A DNA stretch of 46,059 bases from positions 1-46,059 of the forward strand of contig CAMVIX010000006.1 in NCBI GenBank assembly GCA_947167695.1, in the 5' to 3' direction. Below, one piece after another: positions 26,783-36,098 of this stretch; the stretch's first letter is position 1; the number at the start of each line of letters is the position of its first letter. This DNA comes from an uncultured Clostridiaceae bacterium (lineage in GTDB: Bacteria > Bacillota > Clostridia > TANB77 > CAG-508). Position numbers and translations under genes: made by a program. A model generated the notes under the pieces. It made no database searches, was not told where the DNA came from, and was given only the letters and a program-made list of their open reading frames with translations.

Positions 26783-27997
26783 ATGGAATTTAACAAAAAG
26801 CAAAGAATATATAAGTCAATAATGCTAGTACTTTTGACAGTGCTTATTACATTTATTGTAACAAGCGTTATGATGTATAAAAACCTAGGCAGTAAAGATA
26901 GTACAAAATATGTACTAGTGCCTGGAGAAAAATCTGGAATAGGAGCAGATATAAATTCACTTAGATCTATTATAGATAAATATTATTTAGGTGAAGTTGA
27001 TGAAGCAAAGCTTAAAGAATCTGCCTTAAGCGGATATATTGCAGGACTTGGTGATGAGTATAGTGAATATATTTCAAAGGACCAATATGAAAGTTTTAAT
27101 ACAAATATTATTGGAAATTATGTGGGTATTGGTATATACATGAGTGTATATAAAGATTCTAATGAAATTGTTATTGTTTCTCCTATAAAGGGGTCACCTG
27201 CGGAAGAAGTAGGACTATTATCAGGAGATATTATAACAAAAGTTGACGGTGTAGCCTATGAAGGTCAAGATGGACTAGATAAAGCTGCAAGAATTATTAA
27301 AGGAGAAACTGGAACTAAAGTACATCTTGAAATAAAAAGAGAAGAGAAAATACTTGAATTCGACATTGAAAGAAGAAAGATAATAATTAACCCTTTAACA
27401 GCTGAAGTAATAGAAAATACGAATATTGGCTATATACAGATAACAAGTTTTGATGAAGATATGAGCAAAGACTTCAAAGAAAAAATTGAAGAACTAAAAT
27501 CTAAAAACATTACATCTCTTATTATTGATTTAAGGAATAATGGTGGAGGAATAGTACAAGAAGCTTTAACTATTGCAGATTACCTTGTACCAAAAGGAAA
27601 ATATTTGATGATAACAGTAAACAAGACAGAAAAAGAGGTAATCGAAACTTCAAAAAATGATCCAATAATTAATATACCAATTGTAGTTTTAGTAAATCAA
27701 AATTCTGCAAGTGCAGCTGAAATATTGGTAGGAGCACTTAAAGACAATAATATTGCTAAAGTTGTTGGTACAAAAACTTATGGAAAAGGTGTAATTCAAG
27801 AAGTATTAAAACTAAAAGATGGAAGTGCATTAAAGATAACAACAGAAGAATACTTTACTCCAAATAGAACCAAAATAAATAAAGTTGGAATAGAGCCAGA
27901 CGAAGTTGTAGAGCTTACAGAAGGTGTACAAATAAGCTATAATATAGATACAGAAAAAGATAATCAGTTAAATAAAGCAATAGAAATACTTAAATAA
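26783..27997 (+). CDS. C-terminal processing peptidase (S41, CtpA-like)
   Basis: 404 residues: N-terminal membrane anchor (11-31), PDZ domain (about 115-200; GIGIYMS...VSPIKGSPAEEVGLLSGDIITKVDG) and the S41 catalytic core with nucleophile Ser in NQNSASAAEI (about 308) and Lys in TYGKGVIQEV (about 333). A cell-envelope protease commonly encoded after ftsEX and PcsB in Clostridia. GGAGGG precedes the ATG. Confidence 0.93.
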   Translation: MEFNKKQRIYKSIMLVLLTVLITFIVTSVMMYKNLGSKDSTKYVLVPGEKSGIGADINSLRSIIDKYYLGEVDEAKLKESALSGYIAGLGDEYSEYISKDQYESFNTNIIGNYVGIGIYMSVYKDSNEIVIVSPIKGSPAEEVGLLSGDIITKVDGVAYEGQDGLDKAARIIKGETGTKVHLEIKREEKILEFDIERRKIIINPLTAEVIENTNIGYIQITSFDEDMSKDFKEKIEELKSKNITSLIIDLRNNGGGIVQEALTIADYLVPKGKYLMITVNKTEKEVIETSKNDPIINIPIVVLVNQNSASAAEILVGALKDNNIAKVVGTKTYGKGVIQEVLKLKDGSALKITTEEYFTPNRTKINKVGIEPDEVVELTEGVQISYNIDTEKDNQLNKAIEILK

Positions 27998-28023
27998 GCA
28001 AAAAATATTCTTACTTGAAAATT

Positions 28024-28069
28024 CAATTAAATTGGGGACAGGTTTATAAACCTGTCCCCAATTTAATTG
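28024..28069. terminator. ctpA terminator, perfect 23-bp GGGACAG palindrome
   Basis: A perfect inverted repeat centred at 28046/28047 (ggggacaggttta and its complement). The central 34 bases match the element at 42614-42651. Confidence 0.75.
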
Positions 28070-28154
28070 TACATTTACAGGATTTTTCTATGTAACAAAA
28101 ATAAACTAAAGCGAATAGTATAAAGTAAAATACATAAAAGGAGAAGTGAAACAC

Positions 28155-28538
28155 ATGAATACATTACTTATATTTTTTGCCTTGCCTATTGCTACTATAA
28201 TTTTAGCAGCTGTTTTGCAAACTGTACTACGTTCACCAATCTCAGTAGCGGCGACTTTTTTTGCAATTTATCTTGTAATAACATTCGCTTTTTTTGATGC
28301 AAATTTCTTAATTGCAACTATAATTTATACAATTCTGGCTTTTTTAAGTGCATTATTGATTAAATTAATAACTAAGCTAATAAGAAGACTATGCAACAAT
28401 AGTAATAATGATAATGGTATAGATGTAGGCATAGAAACAGGTGAAACAGAAACTAGTACAGAAGACAATTTAAATTGCAATGGCTCCTTAAATTACCTAG
28501 GACAGAGAAGGAATATATACAGGTATGGAAGAAGATGA
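28155..28538 (+). CDS. Small membrane protein of unknown function
   Basis: 127 residues from the ATG at 28155 (GGAG 11 bp upstream; GTG at 28146 is too close to the site). Three hydrophobic segments (about 2-20, 28-46, 48-68) are followed by a basic stretch KLIRRLCNN, an acidic low-complexity region and a C-terminal tail NYLGQRRNIYRYGRR. I do not recognise the family. Confidence 0.55.
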   Translation: MNTLLIFFALPIATIILAAVLQTVLRSPISVAATFFAIYLVITFAFFDANFLIATIIYTILAFLSALLIKLITKLIRRLCNNSNNDNGIDVGIETGETETSTEDNLNCNGSLNYLGQRRNIYRYGRR

Positions 28539-28574
28539 AACATATAAAATTTGTACAAAAACCCAATAATCAAT

Positions 28575-28710
28575 TTGCATAATTTTAAAAAAAGTGTTAT
28601 AATACAAACTTACACGGCAAATTTGCTGTTTTATATATTTTCTTTTTATTCTCTAGTGTAAAAGCTAGTTGATCATATACCTTAGCAATAATGTAAAAGG
28701 AGAAAAGAAA
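28575..28710 (+). promoter_or_regulatory. Promoter and leader of the gene at 28711
   Basis: TTGCAT (28575-28580), a 17-bp spacer and TATAAT (28598-28603), then about 100 bases with ggcaaatttgctg, a T-rich stretch, and ctagtgtaaaagctag hairpins before AAAAGGAG. Closely parallel to the leader at 29080-29215 and, less so, to 15658-15857. Confidence 0.65.
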
Positions 28711-29001
28711 ATGAACAAAGAAAAGTTAGACTGGGTTGGAATTCTCGGGAAAATAAGTCTTGTTTTTCTAGTAATATTTATTGTATTATGTGGAATCTTA
28801 GCGAAAACCTCAGGTGAAAATGCAAAAGATGCAAAAAAGCAAGCATTTATTACTATAGAACAATACTATGATGAAGAAAATTCTTTCCAGAAGATTGTGT
28901 ATGATCCTGAGACTATGGTAATGTATGCCATGATGGATGGTAACAATCTGTCACCATTATATAATAGTGACGGGACATTAAAAACCTATAACCCGGAATA
29001 A
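28711..29001 (+). CDS. Small membrane-anchored protein, DUF6440-like, copy 1
   Basis: 96 residues: short cytoplasmic start MNKEKLDWVG, one membrane segment (about 11-31), then a domain AFITIEQYYDEENSFQKIVYDPETMVMYAMMDGNNLSPLYNSDGTLKTYNPE. The pattern KIVYDPxTxVMYA...LSPLYNxDG resembles the small DUF6440-type domain. A paralogue lies at 29216. An upstream start at 28669 has no ribosome site; AAAAGGAG before 28711 decides. Function unknown. Confidence 0.65.
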   Translation: MNKEKLDWVGILGKISLVFLVIFIVLCGILAKTSGENAKDAKKQAFITIEQYYDEENSFQKIVYDPETMVMYAMMDGNNLSPLYNSDGTLKTYNPE

Positions 29002-29010
29002 TTTTTTTGA

Positions 29011-29050
29011 AACAAGAAACTGCAATGCAAATGCATTGCAGTTTCTTGTT
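29011..29050 (+). terminator. Terminator, 18-bp perfect stem
   Basis: aacaagaaactgcaatgc, loop aaat, and the perfect complement. A near copy (ctgcaatgcaaatgcattgcag core) ends the paralogous gene at 29517. Confidence 0.82.
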
Positions 29051-29079
29051 ATTGCATAAGTATAAAGTCATAAATATGC

Positions 29080-29215
29080 TTGCACAATTATGTAAAGTGT
29101 GATATAATTAAAATCCAATCAGCAATTATGCTGTTTAATATACATTTCCTTTTTTTCACTAGCAATAATGCTAGTTAATATATCTATTATTATATGCAGA
29201 AAGGAGTGAAAAAAA
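29080..29215 (+). promoter_or_regulatory. Promoter and leader of the gene at 29216
   Basis: TTGCAC (29080-29085), a 17-bp spacer and TATAAT (29103-29108), then hairpins cagcaattatgctg and actagcaataatgctagt before AAAGGAG. Duplicate of the leader at 28575. Confidence 0.68.
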
Positions 29216-29506
29216 GTGAAAGGGCGGAAATTAGACTGGAACATTCTCAGAGGAATTTTAGGCGCTTTAGTTGTAGTTATTGCTGTAATTATATGTATGG
29301 TAACTTCTTCACAAAAAGATAGGACGACACCTACTGGAAAAAATGGAATATTTGTAACCATTGAGCAGTATTATAATGACGACAATAAATTCGAAAAAAT
29401 TGTATATGATCCAGACACAATGGTGATGTATGCAATAATTGATGGAAAACTGATGACACCATTATACAATGAGGATGGTTCTTTTAGAACATATAGTCCA
29501 GAATAA
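29216..29506 (+). CDS. Small membrane-anchored protein, DUF6440-like, copy 2
   Basis: 96 residues from a GTG start: MKGRKLDWNILRG, a membrane segment (about 10-29), then IFVTIEQYYNDDNKFEKIVYDPDTMVMYAIIDGKLMTPLYNEDGSFRTYSPE. About half identical to the protein at 28711, with a duplicated promoter, leader and terminator, so the whole unit was duplicated. Codon 4 is in-frame CGG (29225-29227) and reads as arginine; a shift there would stop at once. Function unknown. Confidence 0.65.
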   Translation: MKGRKLDWNILRGILGALVVVIAVIICMVTSSQKDRTTPTGKNGIFVTIEQYYNDDNKFEKIVYDPDTMVMYAIIDGKLMTPLYNEDGSFRTYSPE

Positions 29507-29516
29507 TTTCCAAAGA

Positions 29517-29546
29517 AAACCTGCAATGCAAATGCATTGCAGGTTT
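29517..29546 (+). terminator. Terminator of the second DUF6440-like gene
   Basis: aaacctgcaatgca/tgcattgcaggttt with a two-base loop and a T-run. Confidence 0.8.
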
Positions 29547-29614
29547 TTGCTACCTATGGACAAAACTATTAAAATGTGATAAAAATATATATATAAATTT
29601 TAGGAGGAAAGGTT

Positions 29615-32600
29615 ATGCCAGATTTTGTGCATTTGCATGTTCATAGTGAGTTTAGCTTGCTGGATGGTGCAATAAGAATTAAAGAATTACCTAAAAGAGT
29701 AAAAGAACTTGGTATGAGTGCTGTTGCTCTTACAGACCATGGAGTTATGTTCGGTGCAATAGACTTCTATAAAGCATGTAAGGTAGAAGGCGTAAAACCT
29801 ATTATTGGGTGCGAGGTATACGTTGCTCCTAGAAGTAGATTTGACAAAGAACCAAATATAGATAATAAGTATAATCATTTAATATTACTTGCAAAAAACA
29901 ATGAAGGATATGAAAACTTAAGTAAGCTAGTTTCAGTAGGTTTTACAGAAGGATATTATTATAAGCCAAGAATAGATTTAGAAACATTGGAAAAATATCA
30001 CGAAGGGCTTATTTGCTGTAGTGCTTGTATGGCTGGTAGCGTGGCAACTGCTATACTAGAAGGAAATATGGAAGAAGCAGAGCAAATTGCACTTTGGCAT
30101 AAAAATTTATTTGGAGAAGACTATTATTTAGAAATACAAGCAAATACACTAAAAAAACAAGCACTAGTAAATCAAAAACTAGTAGAAATGAGTAGAAAAC
30201 TAGATATTCCACTAGTTATAACAAATGACTCACACTACTTGAAAAAGGAAGATTATGACAGCCATGAGGTACTTTTATGTGTGCAAACAGGCAAAAAAAT
30301 AAACGATATAGATAGAATGACATTTGAAACAAATGACTTTTATTTAAAAAGCCCAGCAGAAATTGCAGAATTTATTCCAAACTTACCAGAAGCAATGGAG
30401 AACACAGTAAAGATAGCTGAAAAATGCAATGTGGATTTTGAATTTGGGCATACAATACTTCCAAACTATGATGTGCCAAAAGAATATTCTACACATTTTG
30501 ATTTCTTTAGAGAACTGTGTGATAAAGGAATTCGCAAACGTTATGGAGAAAATCCATCTAAAGAAATTCTAGATAGAATGGAATATGAAATAGAAGTAAT
30601 CAAAAAAATGGGATATGTAGACTACTTTTTAATAGTATGGGATTTTATCCACTATGCAAAAACACATGATATACCCGTAGGTCCAGGACGTGGCTCTGGA
30701 GCAGGCTCTATTGTGGCATATGCAATAGAAATAACAGACATTGACCCAATTAAGTATGACTTGCTTTTTGAAAGATTTTTAAACCCAGAGCGTATAAGCA
30801 TGCCAGATTTTGATGTAGACTTTTCAGACGCAAAACGTGAAAAAGTGTTAGAATATGTTGCAGACAAATATGGAGCAGACCATGTATCCCAGATTATTAC
30901 ATTCGGTACAATGTCGGCAAGAATGGTAATTAGAGATGTTGCAAGGGTACTTGATTTACCTTATGCAGAAGCGGATAAACTTGCAAAAATGATACCAAAT
31001 GAACTTCATATTACAATAAAAAAGGCAATGGACCAAAACAGAGAATTAAAGGAAGCTTATGAAGATGACGAAAAAATAAGACATCTACTAAATATTGCAA
31101 TGAGTTTAGAGGGGCTACCAAGGCAAGCTTCAACACATGCTTGTGGTGTGGTTATTACAAAAGAGCCAGTTGTAAACTATGTGCCACTATATGTAAGGGA
31201 AGGGACAATATCTACGCAGTATATAATGACTACTCTTGAAGAACTAGGCTTACTTAAAATGGACTTTTTAGGCTTAAGAACATTAACTGTTATTGATGAT
31301 GCTATAGAATATGTAAAACAAAACAGAGGAATAGACGTAGAATTTGATAGTAAAATGAATGACCCCAAGGTATACAAGCTATGGGCAGATGGTAATTCTC
31401 TTGGAATATTCCAATTTGAAAGCCAAGGAATGACCAACTTTATGAAAGAACTAAAGCCAGATGGGCTAGAAGACATTATAGCAGGTGTTTCGTTATACCG
31501 CCCGGGACCAATGGACCAAATCCCAAGATACATAAAAAATAAGTTGCATCCTGATAACATTGAATATACTCACCCAAGCTTAGAGCCAATTTTGCATGTA
31601 ACTTATGGCTGTATGGTATACCAAGAGCAAGTTATGCAAATAGTAAGAAGCTTAGCAGGATATTCTTTAGGCAGAGCCGATTTAGTTAGACGTGCAATGG
31701 GTAAGAAAAAGCTAGATGTAATGGCAAAAGAAAGAGAAAACTTTATTCATGGTCAAGTAGATGAAGCAGGAAATGTAGTAATTCCTGGTTGCATAAGAAA
31801 TGGAATAGATGAAGCATCGGCAAATAAAATATTTGATGAAATGGCAGAGTTTGCAAAATATGCATTTAATAAATCTCATGCTGCAGCATATGCAGTGGTA
31901 TCATATAGAACTGCGTACTTAAAGGCACATTACCCAGAAGAGTTTATGGCAGCAACATTAAATAGTTTTTTGGGGAATTTAGACAAAGTACCAGAATACA
32001 TAGATGAATGCAAAAGGATGAACATTCAAATATTAAAGCCAGATATTAATAAGAGTGATACTAAATTTACGGTTAAAAAAGGAGAAATTCGTTTTGGACT
32101 TGGAAGCATAAAAAATGTTGGAGAAAAAGCAGTTGACTTAGTTTGCGAAGAAAGGGCAAAAAATGGTGAATTTAAATCACTTGCTGATTTTTGCGAGAGG
32201 ATGAGCGGAGAAGCTGTAAATAAAAAATGTATTGAATCTCTTATAAAAGCTGGAGCCTTTGATGAGCTAGGAGAAACAAGAGCAACACTTTTAGCATCTT
32301 TTGAAGGGATAATTGATACAATAGCTGATAACGAAAGAAAAAGCTTGAAAGGTCAAGTTAGTATGTTTGATTTAGGTGAAGAAATAAAAGAAAGCAACAT
32401 AGATGAAATGAAATATAACATTCAAGTAAAACCAGAACTGTCTGCAAAAGAGCTTTTGTCAATGGAAAAAGAAATGCTGGGACTATATATTTCGGGGCAT
32501 CCGCTTGAAAACTTAAGAGAACAAATTTTATCACAAACAAACATAGACACACTAAAAATGCACGAAATAGCAGGTGGGGAAAGCACAGAATATAAGGACG

Positions 32601-33079
32601 GGCAAAGCGTTACATATGCAGGAATAGTAACTCAAGTTAAGAAAAAATACACAAAGAAAAATACTCTTATGGCATTTGTAACGGTAGAAGATTTGTATGG
32701 CTCATGCGAAATAATTGTGTTTGATAGTTGCTTCCAAAAATCTAATAGCATATTGATAGAAGAAAATGTTGTCTTAATTGAAGGTAGATTAAGCTTAAGG
32801 GAAGATGAAGCACCTAAAATAGTAGCAAATACAATAAGAGAATTTACAAATAAAACAAAAAAATTTTTAAGCATAGATATAACAAACCTAGAGGACGAGA
32901 GAAAAGACAAGTTAAGAGGTGCACTAAAATTTTTTATGGGAGAAAAAAACAATATAAGGTTACAAATAACAGATGGTAAACAAATAAAACCTGCAGGAGG
33001 AATATATTTAAACGAAGCAATTTTAGCAGAACTCCAAGAAGTAGCAGGAGAAAATAGAGTAAAAGTAATAGACGTGTGA
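29615..33079 (+). CDS. dnaE: DNA polymerase III subunit alpha (DnaE)
   Basis: A replicative C-family polymerase. 1154 residues in the normal order: N-terminal PHP domain (FVHLHVHSEFSLLDGA, ALTDHG), polymerase core with GPGRGSGAGS and the catalytic aspartates in MPDFDVDFSD (about 395-403), FITKEP-type palm/finger motifs, YEEQVMQI (here YQEQVMQI), FNKSHAAAYA, then helix-hairpin-helix and an OB domain (QSVTYAGIVTQVKKKYTKKNTLMAFVTVED). This is the dnaE1 rather than the PolC type. AGGAGGAAAGG precedes the ATG. No in-frame CGG in the entire gene. Confidence 0.97.
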   Translation: MPDFVHLHVHSEFSLLDGAIRIKELPKRVKELGMSAVALTDHGVMFGAIDFYKACKVEGVKPIIGCEVYVAPRSRFDKEPNIDNKYNHLILLAKNNEGYENLSKLVSVGFTEGYYYKPRIDLETLEKYHEGLICCSACMAGSVATAILEGNMEEAEQIALWHKNLFGEDYYLEIQANTLKKQALVNQKLVEMSRKLDIPLVITNDSHYLKKEDYDSHEVLLCVQTGKKINDIDRMTFETNDFYLKSPAEIAEFIPNLPEAMENTVKIAEKCNVDFEFGHTILPNYDVPKEYSTHFDFFRELCDKGIRKRYGENPSKEILDRMEYEIEVIKKMGYVDYFLIVWDFIHYAKTHDIPVGPGRGSGAGSIVAYAIEITDIDPIKYDLLFERFLNPERISMPDFDVDFSDAKREKVLEYVADKYGADHVSQIITFGTMSARMVIRDVARVLDLPYAEADKLAKMIPNELHITIKKAMDQNRELKEAYEDDEKIRHLLNIAMSLEGLPRQASTHACGVVITKEPVVNYVPLYVREGTISTQYIMTTLEELGLLKMDFLGLRTLTVIDDAIEYVKQNRGIDVEFDSKMNDPKVYKLWADGNSLGIFQFESQGMTNFMKELKPDGLEDIIAGVSLYRPGPMDQIPRYIKNKLHPDNIEYTHPSLEPILHVTYGCMVYQEQVMQIVRSLAGYSLGRADLVRRAMGKKKLDVMAKERENFIHGQVDEAGNVVIPGCIRNGIDEASANKIFDEMAEFAKYAFNKSHAAAYAVVSYRTAYLKAHYPEEFMAATLNSFLGNLDKVPEYIDECKRMNIQILKPDINKSDTKFTVKKGEIRFGLGSIKNVGEKAVDLVCEERAKNGEFKSLADFCERMSGEAVNKKCIESLIKAGAFDELGETRATLLASFEGIIDTIADNERKSLKGQVSMFDLGEEIKESNIDEMKYNIQVKPELSAKELLSMEKEMLGLYISGHPLENLREQILSQTNIDTLKMHEIAGGESTEYKDGQSVTYAGIVTQVKKKYTKKNTLMAFVTVEDLYGSCEIIVFDSCFQKSNSILIEENVVLIEGRLSLREDEAPKIVANTIREFTNKTKKFLSIDITNLEDERKDKLRGALKFFMGEKNNIRLQITDGKQIKPAGGIYLNEAILAELQEVAGENRVKVIDV

Positions 33080-33112
33080 AACGCTTGGGGCGGTCCTAAA
33101 CGTTTCACACGT
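33071..33112. terminator. dnaE terminator-like inverted repeat
   Basis: acgtgtgaaacg ... cgtttcacacgt with a GC-rich loop; it overlaps the dnaE stop codon. A related, less perfect copy lies at 36055-36084 just before topB. Confidence 0.6.
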
Positions 33113-33219
33113 GAGCCACAAAAGATTACCAACGTGTATTTTTATTGAAGAGAAAAAGTACTATGAAACTAGATAAAAATAACTGCACGCAGAAAGAAAT
33201 ATTTGCAATAATTGATTCT

Positions 33220-34720
33220 CTACATAAGGGTTTCCATAGTTAAGTTTTCTTTGCTAGGCTCGGTTAAGAGCTTTCCTTCAGTATCATATCTAGAACCGTG
33301 ACATGGGCAATCCCATGTCTTTTCTAATGGATTCCAAGAAAGCTCACAGCCTAGGTGTTTACAATATGGTTTAAAAGCTATAGTTTCATTCTCACTTTTT
33401 CTGTACATAGCGAGCTTTTTGCCATTATATGAGACGATTCCACCTTCACCGAGATTTTAATTCTTCATACGGGATGATAGGTGCTTTTAGCTTGTTTATA
33501 AATAATGAATAACCGGTTTGCTTTAACATATTTGCCATTTCATCTCCATTTTTAATTGGAGAAAAACGTGTTGCTCTGTATATACTAGAATACTCTAGGG
33601 AATTTCCAATTATTTCATGGAAAATGGAATTTGCTGCTACATATGAAGTTGTCATACCCCATTTTTTAAATCCAGTTGCTACATATACATTTGGAAGAAA
33701 TTTAGAGAAACAGCCAATATATGGAAGCTTATCAAGAGTGATACAATCTTCAGTTGACCAACGATAGAGAATTTCTGCCTCTGGGTACAAAGTTTTTACG
33801 AAGTTTTCTAGGTTGCTATAACTTGAGGCTATATCGACACTTGTATCACCAGTTTTATGGTCAGAACCGCCAACAAGCAAAAGCCTTTTGCCGTTTACAA
33901 TAGCTGTCCTAAATGATGTTACCGGAGTATTGCTAGTAATATACATTCCCTTAAATACGTCTGTTTTTGTATCTACAGCTATAATATAAGATTTATCTTG
34001 ATACATTTTTAGAAAGTAGAAACCGGGAAAGTTTAAGATAGGATAGTGTGATGCTACAACTACAAATTTTGAGCTAACCTCACAACCATTTTCACAAGTT
34101 GTTTTATAACCATTATTATTTTTTTCTACATCTACTACTTTAGAATGCTCATAAATTGAATCGGCTTTAAAAGAGCTAGCAAGTCCTAAGCAATATTTCC
34201 TTGCATGAAATTGTGCTTGCTTTGGGAAACCGATTCCGCCTAAAGTTTTAAAAGGAAGAGGTAAATCTTCTTTAAAATACGCAGGAAAATCTAATTCATT
34301 TAAAGTTTTGACTTCTAGCTTAATTTTTTCTAATTCTTTTTCATCATTCGTATAGACAAAGCTATCTTGCCATTCAAAATCGCAGTCTATTTTCTCGTTA
34401 TCTATAATATTTTTTATTTGAACGATAGCGTCTTCATTTGAATGCAAATATTTTAAAGCTGTATCTTTACCAAAAGTTGTAACCAAATAATTGTAAAAAA
34501 GCCCGTGCTGCGAAGTGAGTTTGCCAGTAGTATTTGCTGTAACACCAGAGCAAATTTCATTTCGCTCTAGAATTTTAAAAGATATACCTTTTTTAAAAAG
34601 CAAATACCCTAAAGTAAGCCCAGTAATTCCTCCGCCTATAATGCATACATCACAAGAAACGTTTTTTTCTAGTTTAGGATAAGCTTTTTTTTCTGTAGTT
34701 TCTATCCACAAAGAATTCAT
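33220..34720 (-). CDS. FAD-dependent oxidoreductase with C-terminal Rieske domain, read through one CGGT quadruplet
   Basis: A DAO-type flavoprotein of 499 residues after correction. FAD site IIGGGITG (about 27-34); substrate/FAD contacts GVTANTTGKLTSQHG; the ATGFKKWGMT motif near 350. At residue 424 in-frame CGG (33449-33451) is followed at once by TGA. Passing over the C gives ELKSGEGGIVSYNGKKLAMYRKSENETIAFKPYCKHLGCELSWNP and CPCHGSRYD, that is, the complete Rieske [2Fe-2S] motif (CxH...CxxH). The fused architecture is a known family in Clostridia. The ATG at 34720 behind AAGGTG is favoured over GTG at 34729. The physiological substrate is unknown. Confidence 0.92.
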
Positions 34721-34831
34721 TAAAATCACCTTAAGATAGTATGTGAAAAAAAAGAAAAATTATTAAAAAACTAAACTTAATAAACTCGTGGACGTCCATC
34801 AAAAATATAAAAGGTATTATTAAGACAAAAA

Positions 34832-34872
34832 AATGTCGAATTTTGCAGATGAAAAGTCAGCAAAATTTGGCT
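34832..34872 (+). terminator. Hairpin in the gap before the Rpn gene
   Basis: gaattttgc...gcaaaattt with a following T-run. The rest of 34721-35007 is AT-rich with no gene that I can see. Confidence 0.35.
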
Positions 34873-35007
34873 TTTTTTGTTGACTTAAAAAATGCATTTT
34901 GGTAAGATAATACAAGATTATATTTCAAATAAATTTGAATCAAAATTTCAGGCATTTCAGCCAAACAAATCAAAAACAAAAATTTCAAAAGAAAGAAGGA
35001 ATGTATT

Positions 35008-35826
35008 ATAGGAAAATTACTAGACCCAAAAATCGACTATGTATTTAAGAGAATATTTGGACACGAAGGAGCAGAGAATGTAACAGCATCATTTTTAAGT
35101 GCAATACTAAATGAAAAAATAACGCATGTAAGAGTAGATTGCAGTACAATAACAGAAAAAGAACTAATGGATGATAAAATAGGCATATTGGATATAAAGG
35201 CAAAAATAAATGATAGCATAAACTGTAATATAGAAATGCAAGTAGTGGATAGGCACAACATAGCAGAAAGAATATTATTTTATTGGTCGGGAGACTATAA
35301 AAAAAGCATAAAATCAGGACAAGATTATGACAAATTAGAAAAAACACTTGCAATATTGATAACAGATTATGAAATAGAAGAAATAAAAGAAGTAAAGAAA
35401 TACTTATCAAAATGGAACATAAGGGAAGAAGATTATCCAGAAATAATCTTGACAGATAGACTAGAATTTTTTATAATGGAGTTACCAAAGTTTAATAAGT
35501 ATAAAAACAAAGCGAAAAATAAGCAAGTAAACTTATGGGCAAAATTTATAGAAAATCCAGAGGTGATAAGTATGGATGAAGAAGAAGAAATAAAGAAAGC
35601 AAGAGAGGTATTGCAAGACTTAAGCAATGATGCAAGGGAAAGAGAGCTTGCAGAATATAGACTAAAATACATAATGGATAATAAAGCAATAGAAAAGGCA
35701 GGCTACATAAAAGGCAAAAAAGATGGAACGGTATCTGTAGCAAAAAAACTAAAGTCCAAAGGAATAGACATAGAAACGATAATCCAAACTACTGGTTTAA
35801 CAAAACAAGAAATAGAAAACTTATAA
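35008..35826 (+). CDS. Rpn-family PD-(D/E)XK nuclease / putative transposase, non-standard start
   Basis: Conserved protein of about 272 residues: GKLLDPKIDYVFKRIFGHEGAENVTASFLSAIL (N-terminus of the Rpn/PDDEXK_2 family), the nuclease core DIKAKINDSINCNIEMQVVDRHNIAERILFYWSGDY, and C-terminal AGYIKGKKDGTVSVAKKLKSKGIDIETIIQTTGLTKQEIENL. The frame is open before GKLLDP but no ATG/GTG/TTG begins it. AGAAGGA is 7 bp before an ATA (35008), the position where relatives have ATG (MGKLLDPK). Alternatively ATG at 35001 with a +1 shift at TAT AGG A would give MYYGKLLDP. The start is therefore unsettled. These genes are typically multicopy and mobile. Confidence 0.75.
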   Translation: MGKLLDPKIDYVFKRIFGHEGAENVTASFLSAILNEKITHVRVDCSTITEKELMDDKIGILDIKAKINDSINCNIEMQVVDRHNIAERILFYWSGDYKKSIKSGQDYDKLEKTLAILITDYEIEEIKEVKKYLSKWNIREEDYPEIILTDRLEFFIMELPKFNKYKNKAKNKQVNLWAKFIENPEVISMDEEEEIKKAREVLQDLSNDARERELAEYRLKYIMDNKAIEKAGYIKGKKDGTVSVAKKLKSKGIDIETIIQTTGLTKQEIENL

Positions 35827-35862
35827 CTCAAAAAATACATTTGAAATATAATCAAAACAAAT

Positions 35863-36007
35863 GCAGACGAAATATAGAAATTTTTCGGTGAAACTGCGGA
35901 CGCTTCGCTATTTTTTGTAGCCAAGTTTGCAGCAGGCTTTTAGCCTGCTCCAAACTTGGCTACAAAAAATACCTCGTTTCACCTGCAAAATTCTATATTT
36001 TGTCTGC
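35863..36007. repeat. 144-bp palindromic MITE-like element, copy 3
   Basis: Ends gcagacgaaatatag ... ctatattttgtctgc and core gaaactgcggacgcttcgc, in the same orientation as the copy at 7447. It follows the Rpn gene. Confidence 0.82.
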
Positions 36008-36098
36008 CAGAATAAAAACTTTTCTTAAATTTGTTGACAAAAGAAATTTGTTTATGAAATGTTTGGGACGGTTCTAAACGTTTCAAAAGGTGGAGTAA

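Noticed and set aside
33163..33243. A 26-residue ORF (MKLDKNNCTQKEIFAIIDSL...) after dnaE
   Set aside because: No ribosome site, and it overlaps the end of the minus-strand Rieske gene.
35001..35013. AGGA as a second glycine quadruplet in the Rpn gene
   Set aside because: AGG is used freely as arginine in core genes such as groEL, and an ATA or lost ATG at 35008 explains the start with better ribosome-site spacing.
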